64,000 bases of DNA from positions 186,001-250,000 of the forward strand of contig NZ_ATXF01000008.1 in assembly GCF_000421545.1 (NCBI RefSeq), given 5' to 3'. The position numbers and the translations under genes were made by a program. The notes under the pieces were generated by a model that worked only from the letters and a program-made list of their open reading frames with translations, was not told the origin of the DNA and did no database searches. This document shows positions 25,301 to 34,300 of this stretch, piece by piece (positions within the stretch are counted from its first letter, which is position 1; the number at the start of each line of letters is the position of its first letter). Source of the stretch: Agromyces italicus DSM 16388 (GTDB lineage Bacteria; Actinomycetota; Actinomycetes; Actinomycetales; Microbacteriaceae).

Positions 25301-25881
25301 AGCTGCGCCGGGCCCAGGCGCAGCATATCGACGTGGAGACGCTTCTTCCGCGCCTGGTCGCGATGCGCAGGTTCGACGACGCTCAGGATGTCGCGGCAGT
25401 TCTCAGAGCACGGGTGATGTCCGCGACTTCCCGCCATGCTGGCACCGGGCGGTCGCGTAGGGCTCCACGCCTGATCGCGGGCCTTCTCCCGATGGCTTTG
25501 GGGGAGCTGGAAGACGATATGCGTCTCGCGCTTGCCGAGCGCGCTGAGTTGATCGAGGCGAGAGCCGCGGCCATTCTCGAGCGCGAGCTGAGCGCGGGGG
25601 AGACCTGGACTCGAGCGCTGGCGCCGCCTTCGCGTGGACTGGGGCCGGTCGCGTGGAAGCGGCGAGCGGCGACCGTCGCCGCCTACCGGGACCGGTACTG
25701 CGTCGTGGGCTCGGCTCCGCTCGGCCCGGTGCCGCAGACGCAGGTGCAGAAGGCCGACTACGCTCGCGCTCGCGTCGCTCTCGAGCAGGCACGTCGGATC
25801 GGCGCCGCCGAGCCTGACCAGTCGGGTTGGATCCAGCCGAACGTCCCATCACGCACGCCGGATGTCAGCGTTCGGGTTTAA
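22336..25881 (+). CDS. MobF-family conjugative relaxase with helicase domains (TraI/TrwC-like)
   Basis: A 1181-residue protein. Residues about 1-330 form the TrwC relaxase domain with the metal-binding three-His motif HLHTHVVISN (around residue 217) and FTFSIPKSASVLW. From about 530 there is a RecD-like helicase: Walker A LVGPAGAGKTTAM (near 546), Walker B VIIDEASLAG, LVGDYAQLQSVDAGGAF, and the C-terminal VTSHRAQGLTTDTAHVVV and YVAMTRGRESNRAYV. The GTG at 22336 is preceded by AGGTGAGG. It nicks and unwinds DNA at a transfer origin. Its length is normal for the family, so it is probably intact, but no partner transfer genes are in view. Confidence 0.95.
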   Translation: MTVSMRVMSAGNGYKYFLRSIAAADGDRSLSTPLTRYYAAKGTPPGRWIGSGVRGLGCGRIAEGDEVTEPQLQLLIGMGRDPVSGAPLGRGYPSYREADEPTAEAAGGRGRAEQVHSNEAADDAAKTSRRRAVAGYDFTFSIPKSASVLWGISDVRTQAIIARAHHTAVAAVLAFMEREVAATRSGATAVDGAVAQVDVAGLIATAFDHFDSRAGDPHLHTHVVISNKVQTVLDGKWRSLDGRPMHAAVVALSELHETLFADQLTRELGVGWEQRARGNDRKPAWAIAGVPELLVAEFSTRARHIDVETDRLIAEFIAAHGRRPSAVTIMKLRAQATLATRPAKEVHSLAELTASWRNRAQHVLGENATTWSRKAVARGRATPLQAEDVSLETIAALAASVVRAVGERRATWRHWNLVAEAARQTMEYRFAAASDREAIVGLVVDAAERASLRLTPPELASSPVAFLRADGASVFRPRHTVVYTSTDLIDAEARLLERAGDGSGPQLRTAKLRRVAVDTHPRHPLTEDYIAALTAIVTSGRVVDVLVGPAGAGKTTAMSALRRAWEAEYGAGSVLGLAPSAAAAHVLAEDLGIATENLAKWWQDHTVHGTAFRRGQLVIIDEASLAGTLQLDRVTALAASAGAKVLLVGDYAQLQSVDAGGAFALLVRERRDAPELVDVHRFTEEWEKRASLELRDGNPDAIDRYLAHDRVRDGSSDEMADAAYRAWRADARASRSTVLISDSNEAVAALNMRARMDGILDGRVDAIHEVGLHDATSAAVGDTIITRRNDRRLLSARSWVRNGDRWTVIAVHHSGKLEVRRHGQSRGTAVVLPREYVKQHVELGYAVTSHRAQGLTTDTAHVVVASGMTRENLYVAMTRGRESNRAYVAVDRPDVAHAEPHPGESEEMTARGILFGVLRHVGAELSAHEEIVAQQEAWGSIGQLAAEYETIAAAAQHDRWAGVIRASGLTHERAEAVIASDAFGPLTAELRRAQAQHIDVETLLPRLVAMRRFDDAQDVAAVLRARVMSATSRHAGTGRSRRAPRLIAGLLPMALGELEDDMRLALAERAELIEARAAAILERELSAGETWTRALAPPSRGLGPVAWKRRAATVAAYRDRYCVVGSAPLGPVPQTQVQKADYARARVALEQARRIGAAEPDQSGWIQPNVPSRTPDVSVRV

Positions 25882-25989
25882 CATCGCGACAAGGCAACCT
25901 CATAGTCGCCGCCGCTCGTTGCGACGGCATGACCGCCGCTCGTCGGCAGTCCTTCATCGTTCTCCTTGCCGGATACGAAGGGCTGCAGC

Positions 25990-26379
25990 ATGTTCGCATT
26001 CGTTTGGGCCGCCAGCATCCGCCTCGGGATGCTGCTTCGTCGCCTCATGCCGTCCAACATCCTGCTCGACGCCATTCACACCCGTCGCGGCCTGAAGTGG
26101 GGCGCGCCGGCGATGCTGCTCGCCGTGCCCTACCTCTTCGCCGCTCTGCTCTGCGCCGGCCTCGCGCAGCAGCCGGATGCCACGTGGCTGAACCTGCTCG
26201 TGCTCGTCTTCGTCTGGGACGCATTGAAGTTCCTCGTCGCGGGCCCGGCGACGCTCGTGCGTCTGCTTCGCGTGCGTCGGTTCGAAGCGCGAGTGCGTCG
26301 CCTCGACGCGGCGCCCGTGCTCAGCGAGGGCGTCGACCTCGAACGGGTGGAGAAGCCTGATCTGGTTCGGGTGCAGTGA
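25990..26379 (+). CDS. Small membrane protein, relaxase neighbour (often mis-named sulfate permease)
   Basis: A 129-residue protein. Two hydrophobic helices, APAMLLAVPYLFAALLCAGL and LNLLVLVFVWDALKFLVA, follow an amphipathic N-terminus (FVWAASIRLGMLLRRLMPSN). I recognise it as a small family seen next to MobF relaxases in actinobacterial elements. Although some database entries call it sulfate permease, it is far too short and has no transporter motif. ATG 25990 has AAGGG upstream. The role is unknown. Confidence 0.65.
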   Translation: MFAFVWAASIRLGMLLRRLMPSNILLDAIHTRRGLKWGAPAMLLAVPYLFAALLCAGLAQQPDATWLNLLVLVFVWDALKFLVAGPATLVRLLRVRRFEARVRRLDAAPVLSEGVDLERVEKPDLVRVQ

Positions 26380-26484
26380 CGGTGCCCTCGGATTCTTGGC
26401 GGTGCGCGGCTCGGCGAGGGCCGCGCACCTCTGTGTCACGGCAAGGTGGGCGTGTACCTCGACCGCTGCCAGGAGGGCTCAACG

Positions 26485-26754
26485 ATGACGATCTCGCAGG
26501 AACAGTTTGACGACGTACTGGGTCGTACCGCGCTCGCTGCGCTCTTCTACCTCCCGGAGGTCACCGTTGAAGATGGTCACTACCGCATTCACGAGGACGT
26601 CGCTCACTGCCTTGAGCCGGTTGCAGAACTCGATTCGCACGCGATCCAGCACCTGCGGGAAGTGATCGCACGAACGATCGCCGACCCGACGGCACACCGC
26701 TCCGAACTTCTGGCGCTGGTCTTCGAGCTGGCACCGCCACCGACGACCGAGTAG
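26485..26754 (+). CDS. Small hypothetical protein
   Basis: An 89-residue, mostly helical acidic protein with no recognised family (ISQEQFDDVLGRTALAALF, HAIQHLREVIARTIADP). ATG 26485 has a strong GGAGGG ribosome site 8 bp upstream, which is why it is preferred over an in-frame GTG at 26446. It ends 7 bp before the next gene, so the two are likely one transcript in the mobile element. Confidence 0.6.
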   Translation: MTISQEQFDDVLGRTALAALFYLPEVTVEDGHYRIHEDVAHCLEPVAELDSHAIQHLREVIARTIADPTAHRSELLALVFELAPPPTTE

Positions 26755-26761
26755 CTCGATC

Positions 26762-28048
26762 GTGGACGAGTCCCTCGCCGAAACGGTCGCGCCAGAGAGC
26801 GGCGACGCAGACGCAGCCGAGCGGGCTCGCACGCTCAAGCGCGAGCAGAACCGCCGCTACAGAGCGAAGCATCCCGAGCAACTCGCTGACAGTCGGCGAC
26901 GGTGGGTCGAAGCCAACCGCGAACACGTTCGAGAGCTCAACCGGCGCTGGCGCGAAGACCACCTCGAGCATGCGCGTGAGCTCAATCGGGAATCGATGCG
27001 ACGCGCCGCAGCCCGCAAGCGTCGGAGAGACGAGCAGACGCGAAAGACCCGCGAGCGCGTTCGGGCCTGGCGGGCGCAGCACCCGGATCGTGTGAGGGAA
27101 TATCGCGTTCGATGGGTTGCCGCTAACCGGGACAAGATGCGCGAGTACTCGAAGCGGTACTACGAGGCGCACCGTGACGAAATCAATGCGCGGGCGACCG
27201 CGCGACGCGACGCCGATCCCGATCGTCACCGCGACCAGCGCAAGGAATGGGCCTCACGCAACAAAGATCACCTGGCAGAGCTTCAGCGGATGCGTCGAGC
27301 CGACCCCGCGGTCTACCAGGCGGAACTCGAGGCAACCGCTGCGGCGAAGCGCCTCAAGCGACGCCTCGCGCGTGCAGGGCTACCGCCGAAGCAGTTGCAC
27401 CGAACGACCGCGAGTGAGCGTCGTGCGAACGAACGCGGCGCCGAAGCGTTCTTCGCCGATCCAGCGTTGGGGGAGCGGAGCCGGCAGGCGGCAGCGTTCA
27501 CGGATGCGCTCACCAAGCAGATGACGCGACACGGTGCGTCCATGCGTCAGTCTGCGGTTGCCTACGTCGCCGCTCGTGAGCGAATGGGGCTCCCGCCGGT
27601 TCAAGTCGATGACGCGATGTGGGCCCAGGCAGTCGACGTGGTCATCGAGCGAAGCCGTCATATCGACCGGCTTACGAGCCGGGACGTGGCAGGTGCCGTG
27701 CGCGCATCGAAGGCGGCGCTACAACAGAAGACGCGCGAGCAGCAGCACGAGCAATTGGTGCGGGCCGTTGTTGCGCACGTCGTTCGCAATCGACCGCGTC
27801 TCGAGGCTGAAGCAGAACTCGAGAACCGCGCCCGGGCTGTGCGAGGAAGGGGCTGGCTCGAAGTGGCCTATTTGGTGGTTCAGCTCGCCCTGGAGGAAGT
27901 GGTCGATCGGCTGCCGGACGGCGGGCCAAGTGAGGTCGATCTGCGGCGCGCGACGCGCACGGCGAGATACCTGACGAGAATGGGCTCGCCGCTGGCCCTG
28001 CGGCCGCACCAACGCACGCACGGCGTCGCCCGCCTCGACAGGAGCTGA
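26762..28048 (+). CDS. Arg-rich protein with tandem Trp/Asn-Arg repeats
   Basis: A 428-residue protein of unknown function. The first 200 residues hold several copies of a unit of about 17-20 residues shaped like RRWVEANREHVRELNRR (also RVRWVAANRDKMREYSKRYY and RKEWASRNKDHLAEL), long charged helices likely to bind nucleic acid. The C-terminal 200 residues are helical without a known motif. Repeats of this W-x-x-x-N-R type are familiar from phage and plasmid proteins. The GTG start lies 7 bp after the upstream stop. Confidence 0.6.
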   Translation: MDESLAETVAPESGDADAAERARTLKREQNRRYRAKHPEQLADSRRRWVEANREHVRELNRRWREDHLEHARELNRESMRRAAARKRRRDEQTRKTRERVRAWRAQHPDRVREYRVRWVAANRDKMREYSKRYYEAHRDEINARATARRDADPDRHRDQRKEWASRNKDHLAELQRMRRADPAVYQAELEATAAAKRLKRRLARAGLPPKQLHRTTASERRANERGAEAFFADPALGERSRQAAAFTDALTKQMTRHGASMRQSAVAYVAARERMGLPPVQVDDAMWAQAVDVVIERSRHIDRLTSRDVAGAVRASKAALQQKTREQQHEQLVRAVVAHVVRNRPRLEAEAELENRARAVRGRGWLEVAYLVVQLALEEVVDRLPDGGPSEVDLRRATRTARYLTRMGSPLALRPHQRTHGVARLDRS

Positions 28049-28051
28049 GAC

Positions 28052-28192
28052 CTATCTACGCCGGGCCAATTCGAGGGCGGTACGAGTCCACTTTGATCGT
28101 GCGGACTTCGTGTCTGATGTGAGGTGAAATGCGCCACATGCGGTGCAGGGGTGGATGCCGACGACGACTCGCTTACGCGCGTGAGTCGCCAT
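28052..28192 (-). CDS. Small zinc-finger-like element protein (CxxC...HL motif)
   Basis: A product of about 46 residues containing VGIHPCTACGAFHLTS, the C-x2-C-G-x-x-H-L motif of very small proteins scattered in actinobacterial mobile elements. The start is uncertain: ATG 28192 or GTG 28204, and similar sequence continues upstream. It is convergent with the repeat-protein gene, 3 bp apart. The function is unknown. Confidence 0.45.
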   Translation of the reverse strand: MATHARKRVVVGIHPCTACGAFHLTSDTKSARSKWTRTALELARRR

Positions 28193-28528
28193 CGACTCGT
28201 GCACTGCGATGAGTGCGCGACCAGCTGAGTAGAGTGACGGGTACGGGACTTTTGAGCATGCTGACACTGCGGCTCCATGTCGTAATAACAGGAACGACCG
28301 CAGGTAACAGCGCATACTTGGTCGCGATACTTTCGTGCCGCGGCCTCAACGTGCCCCAAGTCGTAACTCGCAACCCGTCCGGTTTCCCGCGGGCCTCGTG
28401 CGAGCAATCTATGTGCCCTGATGCTACAGGCCTCGGCCGCTGCATACTGGCTGCTCGCGAACTCGCGTCGTGCTGCTTCGAAGCCTGGGGTGCTCACGCG
28501 CGTCAGCGCTGTCTCCTATCGTTCAAGT
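28193..28528. other. Intergenic stretch without recognised genes
   Basis: Lower GC than the flanks. It may hold the 5' end of the small zinc-finger-like gene (minus strand) and the promoter of the GIY-YIG gene. I see no convincing ORF, RNA or repeat in it. Confidence 0.5.
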
Positions 28529-29269
28529 GTGACCTCTACAGAGCAGCTCGTCGCAGACCTTCGCGCCGCAGCAGATCATCTTGATGCCTTGGCTCGCCCC
28601 TTGACCTACGACGAGTTCCTCAGCGAGATCTCCAAGTCGATCGCGACGTCGAGCGAAGTGCATTGGATGGCCGACAAGCAGCTCGTTGGTATCTTCCGCG
28701 CACGCGAGGTTGCCGAGCCCTCCCATCTCACTGACCAAATGCGGGAATGGATCGCGAGCTACTCGCGCTGGACGCTCGATGGTTTGCGGAAGGTCGGCTT
28801 CGAAGGCTTCGTTCCTTTCGCGGAGCTTCCGTCAGCGGACGTTCCGATCGACGGCGGGGTCTATGTTGTCGTGCGTCATAGACCAGACCGCCTGCCGCAG
28901 TTTCGTGCGGTGAGCCCCGCGGGTTGGTTCCAGCGACGGGACCCTTCTGTGCCGGTTGAGAAGCTTCAGCAGAAGTGGGTCGAAAGCGCCGCGGTCGTCT
29001 ACGTCGGCGTTGCCACGCCGGGGGAGCGCGGCAGGCGGGGCCTTGCAAAGCGGCTTGATGAGTTCCGCAGGCACGGCATGGGTGAACCAGTAGCGCATTG
29101 GGGCGGTCGTTACATCTGGTGCCTTGAAGACAGCGACAAATTGCTGGTCGCATGGCGCGTCGAGCACAACGACCCTGGCGCGGTGGAAGCGCAGCTGACG
29201 CGCGAATTCACGCAGCAGTTCGGCAAGCTCCCGTTTGCCAACCTCAAGCAGGAACGCCGCCGCGCGTAG
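28529..29269 (+). CDS. GIY-YIG-type nuclease domain protein
   Basis: A 246-residue protein. Residues about 110-240 carry the GIY-YIG pattern: [10 protein letters not shown] (first motif), [12 protein letters not shown] (second motif), then [14 protein letters not shown] with the expected Arg, and [22 protein letters not shown], where the Glu/Asn of the motif lie. The N-terminal 100 residues are helical ([16 protein letters not shown]) and unrecognised. The GTG at 28529 is chosen because it starts the helical region; upstream in-frame residues look non-coding. A DNA-cutting role is inferred. It lies just upstream of the BREX locus, so a defence or element-maintenance role is plausible. Confidence 0.6.
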   Translation: MTSTEQLVADLRAAADHLDALARPLTYDEFLSEISKSIATSSEVHWMADKQLVGIFRAREVAEPSHLTDQMREWIASYSRWTLDGLRKVGFEGFVPFAELPSADVPIDGGVYVVVRHRPDRLPQFRAVSPAGWFQRRDPSVPVEKLQQKWVESAAVVYVGVATPGERGRRGLAKRLDEFRRHGMGEPVAHWGGRYIWCLEDSDKLLVAWRVEHNDPGAVEAQLTREFTQQFGKLPFANLKQERRRA

Positions 29270-29474
29270 GGAAGATGCGAGCATCCCTCGCGTCACCGCG
29301 GATCGTGGTTGTCTGCTGTCTCTCGCCGCACCGTAATAGGGAGGGTATGATCGGGCGGCCCCGCACCTTCCCGGCTACGGCGCCAACACATGCCTGGCGA
29401 TCGCGCGGCCCGCTCCATGGCATACGAGCTCGCGGCACCAATAGCTCTCGGCACCTGACTAGGCTCCTGGACAA

Positions 29475-30767
29475 ATGAACTTTGAGATCTTCCTCATCGC
29501 GGTGCCTGCCATCGCGCTGCTCGTCATCGGCTTGCTCGTGTGGCGAGTCCTCCGGCGCAGGTCGTCAATCGGTAGAGGCGCATCACGTGGTGGGGTCGTT
29601 GAGGTTCGGCACGAATTCCCGGCGCAGGGCCTGCTGGTCTCTGACGAGGTTCTTCGTGCCGCAGGCTCAAGCTCAGTGGCAATCTGGCAGGCGCTAGAAG
29701 ACGCCGCGACTCCGATTGCCATCGAGTATCTCCCGATCACCGACGCCGAAATCACGAAGTACCACACGCTCCCCGTGAACGCGACGGCACAGCAGTCGCT
29801 GACTGAGGTCGTGAAGCTGCTCAATCCAAAGAACCCCACGCTCTTTCGCGTCCTTCTTCCAAAGGGGGAAAAGCTGATTGAGGCGGCTGGTCAGGCCGGT
29901 CTCTATCGCGGATGGGCTCATAACGGCGCCCACATCTCAGCGCAGGCGTTGCTCAAGCCGGTGGCTGTCGGTGGAGCGATCGCGGCAGGGTGGCCGGTCT
30001 TCGCGGTGGCCGGCGCTGTGATGGTTGTTGACATGGTGGCGCAGCGAGAACAGCGCACCCATCAGCGCAAGCTGGAGATGATCTTGGGCCGCCAGGAGGA
30101 GCGTTACTACATGGGTCGCATCGCGGCTCAGAAGACCGCCGACAAACAACTCTCGCGCACGATCAACCTCATGCTCGACGGCCGGGACCCGCACATGGAG
30201 CTCGCGCTTAAGGGCTCGTTGGACGAGTTTCACTCTGCACAGGAGTTCCTTCAGAAGTATCGCGGGGTGATCGAAAAGCTCACGGATGCTGCGGGCATGG
30301 TCGACTACCGCGTGCTGGATGAGACGCTCGGCGGCAAAACGAAGGATGTCGACTACTTCATCCGAGAATTGCATCTGGCGAGGGCGGCTATCGCGATCCG
30401 ACGGAAGGCCCTGATCGCTGACGCTGCGGCCGTCGCTCTTGCCGACCCTGCGAATCCCTACGCGGCCTTGCGCAGACAGTTCGAGCAGGAGGCACGCGAG
30501 CTCGAGGCGGCCGAGGGTGCTGCCGAGGAATTGACCGAGCGACTGCAGAGCATCGAACTCAAGGGGCGATGGCAGGACCGAATCACCGGTCGCGTATACA
30601 AGGACAAGTCGGTCGCGGCGCGGCAGGCCCGGCTACGTGCGCAGGTCACACCAGCCCCCGTAGAGGGTGAAACAGAGCTTCTCTACACCGTCAACTCATC
30701 CGGCGAGCTTCTGCAGCTTGTTCCGCTCGACGAGGATGATGTGCCGAGCAGCTCGCCTGCCGAGTAG
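29475..30767 (+). CDS. Membrane-associated protein of unknown function
   Basis: A 430-residue protein. Residues 3-25 are an N-terminal membrane helix (FEIFLIAVPAIALLVIGLLV) followed by RRRSS. A second hydrophobic stretch lies near 170-195 (VAVGGAIAAGWPVFAVAGAVMVV) and is followed by long charged helices, including KLEMILGRQEERYYMGRIAAQ and a coiled-coil-like region at 330-365. No enzyme motif was found. It lies between the GIY-YIG gene and BREX as element cargo. Confidence 0.6.
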   Translation: MNFEIFLIAVPAIALLVIGLLVWRVLRRRSSIGRGASRGGVVEVRHEFPAQGLLVSDEVLRAAGSSSVAIWQALEDAATPIAIEYLPITDAEITKYHTLPVNATAQQSLTEVVKLLNPKNPTLFRVLLPKGEKLIEAAGQAGLYRGWAHNGAHISAQALLKPVAVGGAIAAGWPVFAVAGAVMVVDMVAQREQRTHQRKLEMILGRQEERYYMGRIAAQKTADKQLSRTINLMLDGRDPHMELALKGSLDEFHSAQEFLQKYRGVIEKLTDAAGMVDYRVLDETLGGKTKDVDYFIRELHLARAAIAIRRKALIADAAAVALADPANPYAALRRQFEQEARELEAAEGAAEELTERLQSIELKGRWQDRITGRVYKDKSVAARQARLRAQVTPAPVEGETELLYTVNSSGELLQLVPLDEDDVPSSSPAE

Positions 30768-30803
30768 GCCGGCAACGACCAGTCGTCGTTCTTGCCGTCG
30801 GGC

Positions 30804-31115
30804 TCAAAGCCGATCTATCCAAGTATCTTCATCGCGGTCGGCCCACGAGTCACCCGTATTTGCGCGGCCGGCGTTCTGCACTCGCCCCTTGAGCGTATAG
30901 ATGAGCGACCGAGCGGCATCTTCGGTGAGGTCGGTGACCCGGCTGAGTCGGATTCCGGTGAGTTCCTCGACGAGCGCGAACTGCTCGCGGGCGGTCGTCA
31001 GGCCGAGCAGTCCGAACGCATCTCGGATCTGGAGCCGCTGACCATCTGATAGCGGACTGGGTCCCGGGTCGCTGGGGGCAGAGGGGTCTGGAGCGTCGTC
31101 GAATAGCGAGAGCAT
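30804..31115 (-). CDS. Small helical hypothetical protein
   Basis: A 103-residue protein. An acidic, Pro/Ser-rich N-terminus precedes LQIRDAFGLLGLTTAREQFALVEEL and LSRVTDLTEDAARSLIYTLK, two helical units resembling the C-terminal helices of phage recombination/replication proteins (the pattern of a Gly-Leu step then Leu-Thr-x-x-x-Ala). ATG 31115 starts MLSLFDDAP. It is transcribed away from the BREX operon across about 215 bp, so it could share a control region with pglW. Function unassigned. Confidence 0.5.
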   Translation of the reverse strand: MLSLFDDAPDPSAPSDPGPSPLSDGQRLQIRDAFGLLGLTTAREQFALVEELTGIRLSRVTDLTEDAARSLIYTLKGRVQNAGRANTGDSWADRDEDTWIDRL

Positions 31116-31154
31116 CCGTTGATTCTCACGCAAGCTCCAAGAATTTGGGCCTTG

Positions 31155-31172
31155 TGCCCCGAACGTGGGGCA
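31155..31172. promoter_or_regulatory. Inverted repeat upstream of pglW, possible operator
   Basis: TGCCCC-GAACGT-GGGGCA in the 214-bp gap between the divergent small gene and pglW; another TGCCCC copy follows about 20 bp further on. It may bind a regulator of the BREX operon; support is symmetry and position only. Confidence 0.4.
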
Positions 31173-31329
31173 AGTTCGCACGCGTGCCCCGCGGCGATGT
31201 CGCCGGAATCTGGAACAATGCTGAAGACGCCCACCTTCCTACGAACAGCGGTTGGCGACTCGTGCCAAGGATCCGAATGAATGTAGACATTGCGCTGGGT
31301 TTCACTTGTGTGCCTGCGGAGACCCGCCG

Positions 31330-34300
31330 ATGAAGGCCGGCTCACCGAACTGGATCGTGATGGGCAAGGCCGCGCAGAACCTTGAGGCAATCGCGCTCAA
31401 CGATCTCCGCGATCTGCTGCCCGATGACGGCATCACGACGGCGTGGGTGAATCTGACGTTCGTGGCGAACAGCGGAGGCTTTAACGAAGTCGATGTTTTG
31501 CTGCTCACGAAGGCAGGGCTCTTCGTGGTCGAGCTCAAGGGATGGCACGGGCAACTGCTGATCAAGCAGAACCGCTGGTACCAGAACGGCCACGACATGG
31601 GCAATCCACCGGTCGCGGCAGACAGCAAGGCGAAGAAGCTCTCGGGCCTGCTGTCCTCGGTCGCGCAGAAGCACGGCTCGAACAAGAACGTGGTGCCCTG
31701 GCTCGGGTCACTCATGGTGTTGCACGGGCGCGACTCGAAGGTCGGCGTCGAGCAGAACGTGCACGGCATCACGACGCTCGACGGCTACAACATCAAGCTG
31801 GCGGGGCCTGGCGAGGCGTTCTCGAAGTTCCTCATGGGCCCCGCTTCTCACCAGATGGATGTCGTCGACCAGGCCCGCGCAGCGAAGATCCGCAAGATCA
31901 TCGAGCAGGCCGATCTCAAGCCGACTCCCAAGACCCGCAAGGTAGGTGACTACAACCTCGATGCGGCCGATCCGCTCGGCGAAGACGAGGAGTGGGTCGA
32001 CTTGTTGGCAACCCACCCGACGACGAAGTCGCGTCGACGCATTCGCGTGTTCAAGATCCCGCGCGGAACGTCGAAGGAGGCGTTCGCCGACATCCAACGG
32101 CACGCCGTGCGGGAGTTCCGCCTGACCGACGGTATCTCTCATAAGGGCATCACGCATCCGATCGAGTACGTCGATTCGAGCGTTGGGCCGGCGCTCGTGT
32201 TCGAGTACGACGAGCGCGAAGTATCGCTTGGCGACTACCTCGACGAGCACGCGGCTTCGTTGTCGATCGAGGAGCGCGTGACGCTCGTGCGAAAGATCGC
32301 CGAGGTCATGAAGGCAGCACACTCGCGTCGGGTGATGCACCGGGCGCTGTCACCGCTCCGGGTCACGGTGCGCGCTTCGAAGAAGGGCGTGTCGGTCGCC
32401 GTGCGCGATTGGTTCGCGGGTCAGAAGGCGGCTGACGGCACGACGCTCTCGCGCACCATGCTGGGCACGACTGACATTCCCGATGCGATCGCCGAGGCGC
32501 AGTGGGGTTATCTAGCGCCCGAGGTCGTGCAGTACCTCGGCGAACCGTCGCCGATCGCGCTCGACGTGTACGGGCTCGGCGCACTCGCGTACCGCATCTT
32601 CACCGATCGCGATCCATCTGAGAACTCGAACGATCTGCACGCGCTGTACCAGTCGGCGGAGTCGCTCGACCCGCTCGCGGTGCAGCCTGAGCTGCCCGAG
32701 GTGTTCGCGAAGGTCGTGCGTGATGCGACGTCGTTCGAAGAGCCGATGCGAACCATCGATGTCGGCACGCTTCTCGTCGAGTTGGAGAGCGCGACCGAGG
32801 AGTACCTGGCTCGCGGCGAGAAGATCAAGGTCGAGATCGACCCACTGGATGCCTCGCCTGGCGAGATCATCGGCGACCGGTTCGAGATCACGGCCAGGCG
32901 CGGTGCAGGTACGACCGGCGTCGCGCTTCTGGTAGATGATTACGACACAGCGAAGACCGGCGTCATCCTGAAACTCGCTCGCGACGATGAGGCGGCGGCG
33001 CGTCTTGCGCTCGAGGCCGAGGTGCTCGCGGGCGTGGAACACCCTCGAGTGGTGCGGTTGCTCGATGGGCCGCTCCAGGTCGGCGGACGAAGCGCGCTGG
33101 TGCTGAGCGATGCGGGCGCTGAGACACTCGCGACGCGGCTGCAAACCGAGGGCCGTTCGACGATCGAACAACTCGAGAGCTACGGCCGTGACCTGCTCGA
33201 GGCGGTTCGATACCTCGATAGCAAGGGGGTTTTCCACCGGGACATCAAGCCAGCGAATCTCGCTGTCGCTCCTGACCCAGGCACTCGCAAGCCGCGCCTC
33301 ACCCTGTTCGACCTGTCGCTCGCGCGGGAACCACTGACGCACACGAAGTCGGGTTCGCGGCCGTACCTCGATCCGTACCTCGATCTCGCGGGCCGCCGTC
33401 AGTACGACCGCGCGGCAGAGCTGTTCTCGGTCGCGGCCACGCTGTTCGAGATGGCGGCGAGTGTGCCGCCGTTCTGGCCGGGTGGCAACGCACCAGAGCA
33501 GCCGAGTGAAGCGCCGATCGTGCAGCCGTCGCAATTCGAGGAGTCGCACGCGGCTCCACTTGCGGAGTTCTTCGCTCGGGCGCTTGCTCCCGAGTCGAAG
33601 GCCCGGTTCGCGACGCTCGACGAGTTCGAGGCTGCTTGGCTGGGCTTGTTCGCCGAGTCGAAGCCGGAGAACGTGGATGCCTCGACGACCGAGTTGCTCG
33701 ACGCGCAAGCCGCCGCGGCGACCCTCGACACTCCACTGGCAGATGCGGGCCTGAGTGTGCGGGCCCGGTCGGGCCTCGGTCGCCTCCGTGTGTCGACCGT
33801 CGGCGAACTGCTTGGCGTGCCGCCGATGCAGATCAATCAGATCCGTGGACTCGGCGAGCTGCACCGCAAAGAGGTGCAGCGGCGGGTTCGCGAGTGGCGT
33901 GCGCGGCTGAAACAAGAGGCGGAGTTGACGACCGCGTCGACGGCGGGTCGGCTGTCGATCGAGCGCCACCGGTCGACGCTCATTCCCCGGATGACCGCCG
34001 AGAACTCGAAGCAGGTCACGGTGCTGCGGCTGCTGCTCGGCGAAGACCAGATGCCGGGCGACGCACCCTGGCCATCGTTCACGTCGATCGCCGATCAGCT
34101 CGGCCTGCAGGTAGCTGCGGTGTCGCGACTCGTTTCAGAGTCGGTCGCTCGCTGGCGCAAAGAGGGCAAGCTCCGCGAGGTTGTCGACGATGTCGCGAAT
34201 AGCGTCAATGACTTCGGCCTCGTCGCGACCCACGATGAGGTCGCCGACCAGTTGTTGCAGCGTTACGGGTCAGCCAGACTCGGCGAGGAGCGGCGTCGGC

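Noticed and set aside
25990-26379. Sulfate permease label for the small membrane protein
   Set aside because: At 129 residues with two helices and no SulP signature it cannot be a sulfate permease; the real SulP protein is at 16721-18241.
32512-33969. Long minus-strand frame opposite pglW
   Set aside because: Shadow frame with no recognisable domains; pglW kinase motifs lie on the plus strand.
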